The notes under the pieces are model-generated. The model was not told the DNA's origin and made no database searches. It was given only the letters and a program-made list of their open reading frames with translations. Positions 48,275 to 57,783 of a stretch of DNA of 58,933 nt are shown here, piece after piece. A program made the position numbers and the translations under genes. This DNA comes from SAR92 bacterium BACL16 MAG-120619-bin48 (GTDB taxonomy: Bacteria; Pseudomonadota; Gammaproteobacteria; Pseudomonadales; Porticoccaceae), in the NCBI GenBank assembly GCA_001438605.1, contig LIDE01000021.1, positions 1-58,933 on the forward strand. The letters run 5' to 3'. Within the stretch, counting starts at the first letter, position 1. Each line of letters opens with the position of its first letter.

Positions 48275-48480
48275 CTGTAGACTCCAAGAACAACCGGTAA
48301 AATACCCATCGCACTCTGTGATTTTCTATCCCGCCGAGCCGCACCCGCGAAACTCTAGGCAGGCACGTATCTGACCTGAAACTTGCGCACATTTCAACTG
48401 TCGAACTCAGGAGAATTTTCGGCTACAGTGACAACAGCGCAGCCACCTTTATAGTTTCATTAGCTTTAATAAGGCATCTC

Positions 48481-50001
48481 TTGATAAATATCGAACCGAA
48501 CCACCCAACAGCCCCTGCGCCAGCGCCCAATCGCCTGCTGCCAAGCTCGGTTCTGCGGTTCCTCAGCAGCGCTTGCCTTGCCCTCGCGCTAAGCCTACCC
48601 TTCGCCGCAAGCCCCAGCCAAGCCGCCGATGTGAGACTGCCGGTTATTGGCGACACCGCCTCGGGCATTATTTCAAAGCAGCAAGAATATGAATTGGGCC
48701 GCACCTGGTTAAAAGTCTTTCGCAGCCGAGTCAGAGCCTATGACGACCCCTTGATGCAAACCTATCTTGAGGAATTGCTCTACAACTTGGCAACCTACAG
48801 CGAACTGGAAGACCCGCGAATCGAATTAGTGATCGTCAAAAACCCATCCATGAATGCCTTTGCCGTGCCGGGCGGTGTCGTTGGCTTTCACACAGGGGTT
48901 TTTAGCTACGCCGACAATGAAGATCAAATGGTATCCATACTGGCCCACGAATTAGCGCACCTCAGCCAGCGACACTTCTCCCGCGGCACTCAAGCCCAGC
49001 GCGCCAACTCAGTCTTAAGTATGGCCGGCTTGCTCGCCAGTATTGTACTCGCCGCCACGGCAGGAGGCGACGCCGCAACCGCTGCGATGATCACAACGCA
49101 GGGACTGGCACTGGATAGCCAGCTGCGTTACAGCCGCTCAAACGAGCAGGAGGCGGACCGCGTCGGTCTCGCCACGATGGAGCGCGCCAATCGCGACCCC
49201 AGCGCCGTTGCGGGTATGTTTGAAAACTTATTGAAATCGTCACGCTACACCGGCAGTCGACCACCCGAGTTTTTGCTCACTCACCCGATCACTGAAAAGC
49301 GTATCGGCGACGCCCGCAGCCGCACCATGGGCGCCACTATGCGCCACTACGCGCAAAACCCAGAGTTCTATCTGATGCGCGCACGAGCGCTGGTGGCCAT
49401 GGAGAATTATCCGAAAAACAGCATCGATCGCTTTACCGATGAGATCAATGCCAACAGCCTCAACACGCAAGCGGCCCGCTATGGGCTCGCGCTCGCCTAC
49501 CTGAAAAATGGTGAGCTAAATCGTGCAAAGCAACAAATGTCTCAGCTGTTAAAAGTAAACCCAAATCATTTAACCTTGCTGCACAGCGATATTGAGGTTG
49601 ATATCGCCGCCAAGAACTACGATCTGGCTATCGCGAGACTGAATAACTTACTTGAGCTTAATCAAAACAATTATCCCTTGCTGGTACTCAAGTCAGACGC
49701 CTTGTGGCAGCAGCATCGCTACGACAGTGCCGACGATGTTCTCACCCTGCTCTCGCGTATGCGTCCGCAAGATCCAATGATCTGGTATCGGCTGGCAGAA
49801 GTTCGCGGTCTCGCAGGCAATATTTCCGGCCTGCACCAAGCGCGTGCCGAATACTTTATGTTGATTGGGGTGTTTGACAAAGCCCGCGAGCAGCTGGGGC
49901 TGGCAGAAAGCCTTGCCACGGGCGACTTTAAACAATCATCGATTATTCGGCAGCGGTTGCGTGATCTTGCCGAAATGCAGGAAAAGGCAGAAAAGCTCTA
50001 A
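48481..50001 (+). CDS. bepA: BepA-like M48 metalloprotease with TPR repeats
   Basis: 506 residues from a TTG with AAGG six bases upstream. Signal peptide (about 25-49) ending in SPSQA. Zinc protease motif ILAHELAHLSQRH near residue 156 with the third ligand in SNEQEADRVGL, and NAFAVPGG before it. The C-terminal half (about 310-500) is built of tetratricopeptide-like helices. BepA is a periplasmic protease/chaperone that checks LptD and other outer-membrane assembly. Near nadA, as I recall it in Pseudomonas. Confidence 0.92.
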   Translation: MINIEPNHPTAPAPAPNRLLPSSVLRFLSSACLALALSLPFAASPSQAADVRLPVIGDTASGIISKQQEYELGRTWLKVFRSRVRAYDDPLMQTYLEELLYNLATYSELEDPRIELVIVKNPSMNAFAVPGGVVGFHTGVFSYADNEDQMVSILAHELAHLSQRHFSRGTQAQRANSVLSMAGLLASIVLAATAGGDAATAAMITTQGLALDSQLRYSRSNEQEADRVGLATMERANRDPSAVAGMFENLLKSSRYTGSRPPEFLLTHPITEKRIGDARSRTMGATMRHYAQNPEFYLMRARALVAMENYPKNSIDRFTDEINANSLNTQAARYGLALAYLKNGELNRAKQQMSQLLKVNPNHLTLLHSDIEVDIAAKNYDLAIARLNNLLELNQNNYPLLVLKSDALWQQHRYDSADDVLTLLSRMRPQDPMIWYRLAEVRGLAGNISGLHQARAEYFMLIGVFDKAREQLGLAESLATGDFKQSSIIRQRLRDLAEMQEKAEKL

Positions 50002-50020
50002 CCGGGGAAGCCTTTCAATG

Positions 50021-50124
50021 AAGAGTGGTTACGAGAGCGGTTAGCGAGAGTGGATAACAAGAGTGGGTGACGAGAGCGGCTAACTAGAGTGGTTACCTAG
50101 AGTGGTTAGCGAAAACGCTTAACG
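50021..50124. repeat. 13-bp tandem repeat array, eight degenerate units
   Basis: GAGTGG or GAGCGG recurs at 50023, 50035, 50048, 50061, 50074, 50087 and 50100, with 12- or 13-bp spacing; an eighth, weaker unit runs into the nadA stop codon. Consensus GAGYGGNTANCNA. It fills the gap between the convergent bepA and nadA genes and takes the place of a visible terminator. Same GAGYG...TAA core as the array at 3.62-3.69 kb. Confidence 0.88.
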
Positions 50125-51186
50125 ATTTGCCTGCTGTTCGCGAAACGCCAGCATACGACCCAGCGACTTCATGGCCAGCGCACTCACCTCGGGCGCGACA
50201 AAAATCTCTCCGTCGCCATCGCGCAAGGCAGACAGCAAATTATCGAGGCTGTTCATGCCCATCCAGGGGCAGTTGGCACAGCTGCGACAGGTCGCACCAT
50301 TGCCGCCTGTGGGCGCTACCAACAGCTGCTTGTCAGGCACCGCCTGTTGCATTTTGAAGAAGATACCCTGATCCGTCGCCACAATCATCTTGCGCTGAGG
50401 CAAGCTTACCGCCGCGGCAATAAGCTGCGACGTCGAGCCTACGGCATCGGCAATATCAATCACTGATTGGGGTGATTCTGGGTGCACCAATACAGCTGCA
50501 TCAGGGTGCACGGCTTTTAAGTCAAGAATGCCTTTTGCTTTAAATTCTTCGTGAACAATGCAGCTTCCATCCCACAACAGCATATCTGCGCCGGTTTTTC
50601 CCTGCACGTAACTGCCGAGGTATTTGTCCGGAGCCCAGAGTATTTTTTTGCCCAAACTGTCGAGATGCTCGACCACGTCGAGGGCGATACTGGAGGTTAC
50701 AACCCAGTCGGCACGAGCCTTAACAGCTGCCGACGTGTTGGCATAAACCACCACGGTGCGGTCGGGGTGCTGATCGCAAAATGCGGCGAAAGCGTCTGCA
50801 GGGCAGCCGACATCCAGTGAACACGTCGCCTCTAAGGTAGGCATTAACACACGCTTGTTGGGCGTAAGAATTTTTGCCGTTTCACCCATAAATTTAACCC
50901 CAGCAACGATCAACGTCTCAGCGTCATGCTGACTGCCAAAGCGGGCCATTTCGAGAGAGTCAGAGACAATACCGCCGGTCTCTTCCGCCAGCGCTTGAAT
51001 CAAGGGATCAGTGTAGTAATGGGCAATAATAACTGCATTTTTCGCCTGCAATTCACGCTTGATCTGCGCTTGCAGATCGGCGATGCGAGACTCGTCCACA
51101 GCGGGCTCTGGGTGAATCCGATTGAGATACTGTTCAACCACAAGACGCTGATCGAGATTCTCAACTAACTGCAATTTGTTGCTCAT
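50119..51186 (-). CDS. nadA: Quinolinate synthase A
   Basis: 355 residues. Condenses iminoaspartate and dihydroxyacetone phosphate into quinolinate for NAD synthesis. The three [4Fe-4S] ligands are within [15 protein letters not shown], the Cys of [13 protein letters not shown] and [16 protein letters not shown]. Other marks are [18 protein letters not shown] and PDKYLGSYV. Its stop codon overlaps the last unit of the 13-bp repeat array. nadB is not in the window. Confidence 0.95.
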   Translation of the reverse strand: MSNKLQLVENLDQRLVVEQYLNRIHPEPAVDESRIADLQAQIKRELQAKNAVIIAHYYTDPLIQALAEETGGIVSDSLEMARFGSQHDAETLIVAGVKFMGETAKILTPNKRVLMPTLEATCSLDVGCPADAFAAFCDQHPDRTVVVYANTSAAVKARADWVVTSSIALDVVEHLDSLGKKILWAPDKYLGSYVQGKTGADMLLWDGSCIVHEEFKAKGILDLKAVHPDAAVLVHPESPQSVIDIADAVGSTSQLIAAAVSLPQRKMIVATDQGIFFKMQQAVPDKQLLVAPTGGNGATCRSCANCPWMGMNSLDNLLSALRDGDGEIFVAPEVSALAMKSLGRMLAFREQQANR

Positions 51187-51231
51187 AGCGACATCACTAT
51201 AAAAAGTCGATACCTATCATGCTTATAGTAT

Positions 51232-51363
51232 CTAGCCGAGCGTTGACAACCAGTAAACCACCGTAACAATAACAATGGTCAAAATAGCAACCGCGGCAAT
51301 CGCGTCCGCCTTGCTGTCTTCTGCAGAGAAATCGTGGGCTGTATTATGATTATCGTTGCTCAT
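51232..51363 (-). CDS. Small single-span membrane protein (43 residues)
   Basis: Reading on the minus strand from the ATG at 51361-51363: a polar, acidic N-terminus (MSNDNHNTAHDFSAEDSKAD) and one hydrophobic span (AIAAVAILTIVIVTVVYWLS), ending TLG and TAG. AAGG stands seven bases before the ATG. The clean split of acidic head and single helix, the ribosome binding site, and the position 45 bases upstream of nadA on the same strand support a real gene. Function unknown. Confidence 0.65.
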   Translation of the reverse strand: MSNDNHNTAHDFSAEDSKADAIAAVAILTIVIVTVVYWLSTLG

Positions 51364-51725
51364 AGATCTACCTTATTAATCGCGTTTAAGTATTGGATGC
51401 CTCGGTCTATACGTTGATCGAAGAAAAACCGATCGGCGCGCATTCTAGCAATTGGATTATGCGCTGTCGCGCTTTTGGACCTGTAAATAGGGCTTTTTAC
51501 TCCATTATCAGCCGCCTCCATCGACATTGAGGGCGTTAAATCACGCAACCAGCAGTTATACCTAAAAGCTATCACGATATAGATAAATAGTAATTTAAAT
51601 GCATAACGCATGCCGCTATGATGGCGCCCTGAAAAATCTGCTCACACGCCCCTCAGATAGCGCATAATCCGCGCAGCTGAATAGTTGGAAAGCACAGTTC
51701 TCGACAGAAGGTTAATGAAACCGCC

Positions 51726-53402
51726 ATGTATACCTACGATCAGTATGATCAAACACTCGTTGACGAGCGCGTCGCCCAATTCCGCGACCAAACTCAGCGC
51801 TACCTTGACGGGCAAATAAGCGACGAGGAATTTCTCCCGCTGCGGCTTCAGAACGGCCTGTACGTGCAGCGGCTTGCCCCTATGCTGCGGATTGCTATTC
51901 CCTATGGACTTCTCTCCTCGCGACAGGTGCGCAAGCTGGCGGAGATTTCCCGCAGATTCGACAAAGGCTATGTGCACTTCACCACAAGGCAAAATATTCA
52001 ACTCAATTGGCCACAACTGGAAGAAGTTCCCGATATTCTCGCGGAACTCGCCTCTGTGCAGATGCACGCTATTCAGACCAGCGGCAACTGCATTCGCAAC
52101 ACCACCACCGACCAGTTTGCCGGTGTCGCCGTCGACGAAATTGAAGATCCACGTCCGTGGTGTGAAATTATTCGCCAGTGGTCAACATTCCACCCCGAAT
52201 TCGCCTTTTTGCCGCGAAAATTCAAGATTGCGGTCTGTGGGTCAGAAGAAGATCGCGCGGCATTTTTGCTGCACGACATTGGCATACAACTGGTTAAGAA
52301 CGACCGCGGCGAAACAGGCTTCCACATCTATGTTGGCGGTGGTCTTGGCCGCACCCCTGTCATCGCCTCCTCCATTAGGGAGTTTCTTCCCCAGAAGCAC
52401 TTGCTCACCTATCTCGATGCCATCCTGCGCGTCTACAACCGCTATGGCAATCGCGACAACAAATACAAAGCGCGAATTAAAATCTTGGTTAAGGCGTGGA
52501 CTCCCGAGGTTTTTGCCCAGCGCGTTGAAAGCGAATGGCAGCAGATTATCGCAGGGGACAAAGATGGCCTTGGCGAGTTAACCGGTCGTGAAATTGAGCG
52601 CGTAAAAACCTGCTTTACCCTGCCCAACTATAAAATCGTTGATCAAGCTGAAGCCGACGCTCAGTTGGCAGCTCTTGCCCAGGACAATATCCCCTTCGCA
52701 CGATGGCTGTCGCGCAATGTGCGCGATCAGAAACAACCTGGCTATTCCGCAGTCACTCTGTCACTCAAGCCCGCAGGTGTGGCGCCAGGTGATGTCACCG
52801 ATCGTCAACTAGAAAAAATCGCCGATCTCGCCGACCAGTTTTCGTTTGGCGAACTGCGCTCGACCCACAATCAAAATATTGTTCTTGCAGACGTATTAAA
52901 AAGCGATCTCTTTGATTTGTGGCAACTGGCGAAAGCCGATGGTTTAGCAACGCCCAATATTGGCACCATCAACGACATAATTTGTTGCCCAGGCGGAGAC
53001 TACTGCTCGCTGGCCAATGCCAAATCAATTCCTGTTGCTGAAGCTATTCAGCGCAAATTTGAAGACCTCGATTACGTTTACGACCTCGGCGATCTTGAAC
53101 TCAATATTTCCGGCTGCATGAATGCCTGCGGCCACCACCATGTCGGCCATATCGGTATTCTCGGCGTCGACAAGAAAGGTGAGGAGTGGTATCAAATTCA
53201 AATTGGCGGCAGCGCCAGCAAGCAGGCGGCGCTGGCCAAGGTATTGGGGCCATCGCTGTCGCGGGACGCGGTTGTCGAAGGCATCGAAAAGCTGCTCGAC
53301 GTTTATATTGAGCATCGCCAACCCGAAGAGACCTTCCTTGCCACCTACCAGCGCATCGGGATGGATAAATTTAAGGAGCGTGTCTATGCCGAACATTCTT
53401 AG
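51726..53402 (+). CDS. cysI: Sulfite/nitrite reductase hemoprotein (CysI-like)
   Basis: 558 residues with two ferredoxin-like/sirohaem half-domains. The substrate-side FTTRQNIQLNWPQL and SGNCIRNTT segments and the cluster ligands in IICCPGGDYCSLA and NISGCMNACGHHH (bridging the [4Fe-4S] cluster and sirohaem) are all seen. Reduces sulfite to sulfide for cysteine; nitrite use cannot be excluded. The DUF934 gene overlaps its 3' end by 17 bases, a pairing known for sulfite reductases in proteobacteria. Confidence 0.9.
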   Translation: MYTYDQYDQTLVDERVAQFRDQTQRYLDGQISDEEFLPLRLQNGLYVQRLAPMLRIAIPYGLLSSRQVRKLAEISRRFDKGYVHFTTRQNIQLNWPQLEEVPDILAELASVQMHAIQTSGNCIRNTTTDQFAGVAVDEIEDPRPWCEIIRQWSTFHPEFAFLPRKFKIAVCGSEEDRAAFLLHDIGIQLVKNDRGETGFHIYVGGGLGRTPVIASSIREFLPQKHLLTYLDAILRVYNRYGNRDNKYKARIKILVKAWTPEVFAQRVESEWQQIIAGDKDGLGELTGREIERVKTCFTLPNYKIVDQAEADAQLAALAQDNIPFARWLSRNVRDQKQPGYSAVTLSLKPAGVAPGDVTDRQLEKIADLADQFSFGELRSTHNQNIVLADVLKSDLFDLWQLAKADGLATPNIGTINDIICCPGGDYCSLANAKSIPVAEAIQRKFEDLDYVYDLGDLELNISGCMNACGHHHVGHIGILGVDKKGEEWYQIQIGGSASKQAALAKVLGPSLSRDAVVEGIEKLLDVYIEHRQPEETFLATYQRIGMDKFKERVYAEHS

Positions 53403-53874
53403 CCACGGCAAGGTTATCGACGACCATTGGATACTGCTGTCGGATGAAGACGCCATCCCCGCGCAGGGCGACATCATTGTACCTCTCAGCACATGGGCCG
53501 CACAGCGTGAAGTGCTGCTGGCACGCGAGGGCGCCGTAAGTGTCTTGCTCGACGGTCAGGATGAAGTCGAAACCATTGCCGATGATCTAGCTCACTTTCC
53601 GATGATTGCCATCCACTTTGCCAAATTTGTCGATGGCCGTGGTTTTTCCTCCGCTCTACTTTTGCGCGACCGCTATCACTATCAAGGGAATATTCGCGCC
53701 ATTGGCCATATTATTCGCGACCAACTGTTTTTGATGAAACGCTGCGGCTTTAGTGAATTTAGCTTTTCCGCAGAGATCGACCTGCATGCTGCGGCCGACT
53801 CCTTGAACGTTTTTTCTGAAAGTTACCAAACAGCAGCCGACACAGCAGAGCCACTTTTTAGACGCCGGCGTTAA
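53386..53874 (+). CDS. DUF934 family protein, sulfite reductase partner
   Basis: 162 residues from the ATG at 53386, with AAGGAG seven bases before it; a much longer open frame runs back inside cysI and is rejected. The core LAHFPMIAIHFAKFVDGRGFSSALLLRDRYHYQGNIRAIGHIIRDQLFLMKRCGF is the DUF934 signature. The start lies within the last 17 bases of the reductase, so translation is coupled. Believed to help sulfite reduction, perhaps as a redox or assembly partner; the mechanism is not known. Confidence 0.87.
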   Translation: MPNILSHGKVIDDHWILLSDEDAIPAQGDIIVPLSTWAAQREVLLAREGAVSVLLDGQDEVETIADDLAHFPMIAIHFAKFVDGRGFSSALLLRDRYHYQGNIRAIGHIIRDQLFLMKRCGFSEFSFSAEIDLHAAADSLNVFSESYQTAADTAEPLFRRRR

Positions 53875-53951
53875 GCCTAATCGCGCAACAATCGGTGAAA
53901 TAAGTGCGCAAGCCCATTGCGCCGGTCGCACAACTGTATTGAAATGGCGCC

Positions 53952-55118
53952 ATGGATCATCACCTCATTCAATTGTTCTTTCTTGTTTTTACCGGTTCTG
54001 CCGTCGTCGCCTCATTGGCGCTATTCGGCAGGCAACCGCTGCTCGTCGCCTACATACTGCTTGGCGCCCTTATGGGCCCCCACGCACTAGGCTGGGTTAC
54101 CGACGTTGAATTGATTGGCGAAATGGCCAGCATCGGCATTATTTTTCTGCTCTTTCTGCTTGGCTTAGATATGCAACCGCAAGCGCTGCTGCGCGTACTG
54201 CGACAAGTCACCCATATCACCTTGATAAGTTCCCTGCTATTTGCCGCTGTCGGTTACGGCATCGGTCATCTCTTTGGCTTTAGCGCAATTGAGAGCGTCA
54301 TTATTGGGGCATCCATGATGTTCTCCAGCACCATTATCGGCATCAAGCTACTGCCGACCACAGTGCTGCACCACAGACACTCCGGCGAGCTCATGGTCGG
54401 CATGTTGTTGATGCAGGATTTTTTGGCGATTTTTGTTTTGCTGATGCTGATCTCGGCCTCGTCTGGCGGCAACAGCTTTCTTAATTTTGGCTTTAGTCTG
54501 GTTGCGCTCCCGATCCTAATTACTGGATCTGTGGTCATGGTGCGCTTCATTCTACAGCCACTTTTTGCTCGCTTTGACCGCATTGGTGAATATGTCTTTC
54601 TACTAGCCATTGGCTGGTGCCTAGGTGTTTCTGAACTCGCTGAATTCGCAGGCTTGTCCCGTGAGATCGGCGCGTTTATCGCAGGTATTTCAATCGCCAC
54701 CAGCCCTATTGCGCCCTACATTGCGCTCAACCTAAAACCGTTGCGCGACTTTTTCCTGATCTTATTCTTTTTCTCTCTGGGTGGCGGCTTTAACCTCTCG
54801 CTCATCCCCCAGATCGCACTGCCCGCAGTTGTGCTGGCCGTTATCATGCTCACCTTAAAGCCTGTTGTGTATCACTGGCTGTTGCGCCATCAAAGCGAGA
54901 GTCATAACTTAGCCTGGGACATTGGTTTACGCCTCGGCCAAAACAGCGAATTTTCGCTGCTCATCGCCTATGTTGCCTTTAACACATCGCTAATTGGTAA
55001 CGACGCCTCACATTTAATTCAAGCCGCAGCGATTATCACTTTTCTGATCTCCAGCTATATAGTAGTCTTCAACCTCGCCAACCCTATTGCGGTAAGTGAC
55101 AAGCTCCGCAGAGACTAG
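53952..55118 (+). CDS. Cation:proton antiporter, KefB/CPA2 type membrane domain
   Basis: 388 residues with about eleven to twelve hydrophobic spans and no C-terminal RCK/TrkA domain, so shorter than full KefB/KefC. LLVAYILLGALMGPHALG, IGIIFLLFLLGLDM, MMFSSTIIGIKLLP, EIGAFIAGISIATSP and GLRLGQNSEFSLLIAYVAF follow the CPA2 Na+/H+ or K+/H+ exchanger family. Ion specificity unknown. Confidence 0.83.
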   Translation: MDHHLIQLFFLVFTGSAVVASLALFGRQPLLVAYILLGALMGPHALGWVTDVELIGEMASIGIIFLLFLLGLDMQPQALLRVLRQVTHITLISSLLFAAVGYGIGHLFGFSAIESVIIGASMMFSSTIIGIKLLPTTVLHHRHSGELMVGMLLMQDFLAIFVLLMLISASSGGNSFLNFGFSLVALPILITGSVVMVRFILQPLFARFDRIGEYVFLLAIGWCLGVSELAEFAGLSREIGAFIAGISIATSPIAPYIALNLKPLRDFFLILFFFSLGGGFNLSLIPQIALPAVVLAVIMLTLKPVVYHWLLRHQSESHNLAWDIGLRLGQNSEFSLLIAYVAFNTSLIGNDASHLIQAAAIITFLISSYIVVFNLANPIAVSDKLRRD

Positions 55119-55174
55119 CGACAGTAAAAAAAAACGGATTTAAGACGGATTAACAGTGTTAAGGAGTGACGAAG

Positions 55175-56416
55175 TTGGGGCAACTACAAACAAAAAAAAT
55201 CTACGTCCATCAACTTGAACCGGGTATGTATGTTTCGGGGTTAGATCGACCTTGGCTAGAAACACCCTTTTACCTGCAAGGCTTTATGATTCGCAACGCA
55301 GGCGAAGTACAAAAGTTGGCTCTCTATTGCGACTACGTCTACGTCGATTACGAAAAAAGCATTGCCAACCTCAACGTAGAAGTCTCACACAAACTCTCTC
55401 ACAGCCGAAAGCTGGGCATTGCAGCCACCCCTTTTACCAAAGAACTTGGAACCCGTCGCATTGTGAAATACGACGAACAAAACGCCGTTACCGAAGAAAT
55501 TAAAACCGCGCACCAAGCCTACGAAAACATCAAAGGTGAGTTTGAAGACATGGCCAGCCGCATTAGCAGCGGCAAGACATTGAGCATTGCCAACCTAAAT
55601 GACGTTGTTAACCCGTTAGTCGACAGTATTTTGCGCAATCCAGGCGCGAGCATCTGGTTGGCGCGCCTAAAATCACAAGACTCGTACACCTACCGGCACT
55701 GTATCGCGGTCGCTATTTGGTGCTCGGTTATTGGCCGCCAAATCGGCCTGCCGAAAAAAGAACTGACCCTGCTATCAATGGGCGGAATGCTGTTGGATAT
55801 CGGTAAATTAAAAATTCCTGGGGCTATTCTTAACAAAACCGCACAACTGAGCGAGCGAGAATTTACCCTGGTCAAAAAGCATGTCGAGCTCAGTCTGAAA
55901 ATGGTAGAAAGCTCGTCACGCACGTTGCCGCAAGCCGTGATTGATATGATCGCCAGTCACCATGAGCGCTTTAATGGCAGCGGATATCCACGCGCCCTGC
56001 AAGGCACTCAAATCCCTCTTTATGCCCGAATTGCCGCCATCGCCGACTGCTACGACGCCGTCACCAGCCAACGAGTCTACGCCCAACCCATTCCTCATGC
56101 GCTTGCCATTAAAAAAATGTATGAGTGGCGCGGCTACGACTTCCAGCCAGAACTTATAGAAGCGTTTATCCAATCGGTGGGTGTCTATCCGACAGGCACC
56201 CTCGTCGAACTCTCCTCGGGTGCAGTGGGTATTGTGATCAAGGAGAATCTCGGCAAGCGACTGCGACCACAGGTACTGATTATCTTGGACAGCGACAAGC
56301 AGCAACTGCCCGACTTTCAGGAGGTTAACCTCGCCGACCCCAGCGGTTCTATCGACATTTTGCGCACATTGGAACCTGGGGCCTATGGCCTAGACCCAGA
56401 AGCACTCTATATCTGA
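55175..56416 (+). CDS. DUF3391 + HD-GYP protein with altered HD dyad
   Basis: 413 residues from the TTG at 55175, preferred because AAGGAG (55161-55166) stands eight bases upstream; a GTG at 55166 would overlap that site. The N-terminus KIYVHQLEPGMYVSGLDRPWLETPF is a DUF3391 domain. HD-GYP follows from about residue 150: RHCIAVA, LLDIGKLKIP, SHHERFNGSGYP, IPLYARIAAIADCYDA. The HD pair reads Leu-Asp instead of His-Asp, so a metal ligand is missing and c-di-GMP hydrolysis is uncertain; it may act as a c-di-GMP sensor. Its stop overlaps the start of the GGDEF-EAL gene (TGATG). Confidence 0.88.
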   Translation: MGQLQTKKIYVHQLEPGMYVSGLDRPWLETPFYLQGFMIRNAGEVQKLALYCDYVYVDYEKSIANLNVEVSHKLSHSRKLGIAATPFTKELGTRRIVKYDEQNAVTEEIKTAHQAYENIKGEFEDMASRISSGKTLSIANLNDVVNPLVDSILRNPGASIWLARLKSQDSYTYRHCIAVAIWCSVIGRQIGLPKKELTLLSMGGMLLDIGKLKIPGAILNKTAQLSEREFTLVKKHVELSLKMVESSSRTLPQAVIDMIASHHERFNGSGYPRALQGTQIPLYARIAAIADCYDAVTSQRVYAQPIPHALAIKKMYEWRGYDFQPELIEAFIQSVGVYPTGTLVELSSGAVGIVIKENLGKRLRPQVLIILDSDKQQLPDFQEVNLADPSGSIDILRTLEPGAYGLDPEALYI

Positions 56417-57729
56417 TGAGCCCTACAGACAGCCGCTACACCACCGACCGACAGCCGCTGCTCGCAGCGCTTACTCAGCGCCTAGCGGTCAGCCGTGACC
56501 AACTCACCGTCCTCGCCTTAGTTGATCTGAGTAAGTTTTCACAGATCAACCAGCGCTACGGATACGCCACCGGCGACCAAATATTGGCCGAGCTGCATCG
56601 CGATCTAGCAAAGATCCCGAAAAATCCAATTTGCTGCGCGCGCATTGAGGGCGATAAATTTGCCTTTATTATCTCGCCCCTGCTGAATATTCAGCTAATT
56701 CCTCTGGTTGCCAAGAAAATTGATGATCGTCTGCGAACAAGCATTAAAATCGACGGCAAACTCGTCAGCCTCGAGGGCTGCGTCGGATTTTCTACCTCCG
56801 CCAATCCGTGCAGTGCAGAAACACTCTTACTTGAGGCCGAGGCCGCCGCAAAAACAGCGCAGACACTCGGCGTGCGCTACCACGTCAGTGAAGCCTCAAG
56901 CACACACAGCGCTAAACAGCAGATCGTGCTGCGACAACAGGTTTCTGATGCTCTCACCGAGAAAACCTTTGAGTTATTTTATCAGCCGCAGATCTATCTC
57001 CCAGACCTAACGCCGCGAGGCGCAGAGAGCCTTATTCGCTGGCCAGCAAACAATGACATTGATCCCGAGCAACTTATTGCCACTATCGAACAATTTGGTC
57101 GCATGGATGAACTATTCTCCTGGGTAATTAACACTGCTCTGAGAGAATCTGCACGCTGGACCCACGCGCAACAGTCCATTACGACCGCCGTTAATTTATC
57201 GGCATCCTGCCTCCGGCTGCCAGAGCTATTTAACACCATCGAGTCCAGCCTCAATCTTTGGGGCGCAGATCCATCACGCCTCTGCATTGAAGTGACCGAA
57301 TCGACCATCCAGCAGGACCTCGATCAAGGCTTCAAAACCCTGAGTCGCATTAAAGAGTTAGGCGTAAAAATATCTATTGATGACTTTGGCACCGGGTATT
57401 CGTCACTGGAGTACTTCAAATATATTCCCGCTGACGAGCTGAAGATTGATAAATCGTTCATTCTTAATATGCGCGATAGCAAGGTTGATATGGACATCGT
57501 CAAACTAATTTTAGACTGGGGACGGCGCTTCAATTTGGCTATTGTCGCTGAGGGTGTTGAAGACCAAGAATCTCTTGCAATTCTCCAGCACCTCGGCTGC
57601 GACTACGCACAGGGCTATGGTATTAGTAAGGCGCTGCCATCAGAGGAGTTCAATAGATGGTTAGCAAATTATTCTGTGCCGGCGGTGGGCGAGAACACAG
57701 ATCTCCCAATTCGCGAAGCTGATCACTAG
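56416..57729 (+). CDS. Hybrid GGDEF-EAL protein with degenerate GGDEF motif
   Basis: 437 residues, no membrane span and no signal peptide. GGDEF domain about 30-165; its signature reads RIEGDKFAF (EGDKF for GGDEF), so cyclase activity is unlikely. EAL domain about 175-425: ESL in place of EAL with the Glu kept, VNLSAS, EVTES, SIDDFGTGYSSL, AEGVED and QGYGISKAL, so the metal and catalytic residues are largely intact and phosphodiesterase activity is possible. Translationally coupled to the HD-GYP gene before it. Confidence 0.9.
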   Translation: MSPTDSRYTTDRQPLLAALTQRLAVSRDQLTVLALVDLSKFSQINQRYGYATGDQILAELHRDLAKIPKNPICCARIEGDKFAFIISPLLNIQLIPLVAKKIDDRLRTSIKIDGKLVSLEGCVGFSTSANPCSAETLLLEAEAAAKTAQTLGVRYHVSEASSTHSAKQQIVLRQQVSDALTEKTFELFYQPQIYLPDLTPRGAESLIRWPANNDIDPEQLIATIEQFGRMDELFSWVINTALRESARWTHAQQSITTAVNLSASCLRLPELFNTIESSLNLWGADPSRLCIEVTESTIQQDLDQGFKTLSRIKELGVKISIDDFGTGYSSLEYFKYIPADELKIDKSFILNMRDSKVDMDIVKLILDWGRRFNLAIVAEGVEDQESLAILQHLGCDYAQGYGISKALPSEEFNRWLANYSVPAVGENTDLPIREADH

Positions 57730-57742
57730 GTCGCGTCATTGG

Positions 57743-57757
57743 GCAGAAATTTTCTGC
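57743..57757. promoter_or_regulatory. Short perfect palindrome after the GGDEF-EAL gene
   Basis: GCAGAA-ATT-TTCTGC, 15 bases with six-base arms, 14 bases after the stop of the GGDEF-EAL gene. It is followed by CCTTTTG, a weak T stretch, so it could be a poor terminator or an operator for the next gene. Neither is proven. Confidence 0.35.
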
Positions 57758-57783
57758 TATCCTTTTGTAGGTAGTTTGCATCA

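Noticed and set aside
51360-51611. 83-residue open frame whose stop overlaps the start of the small membrane protein
   Set aside because: No ribosome binding site, composition like intergenic DNA and no recognised domain. The ATGA overlap could be chance.
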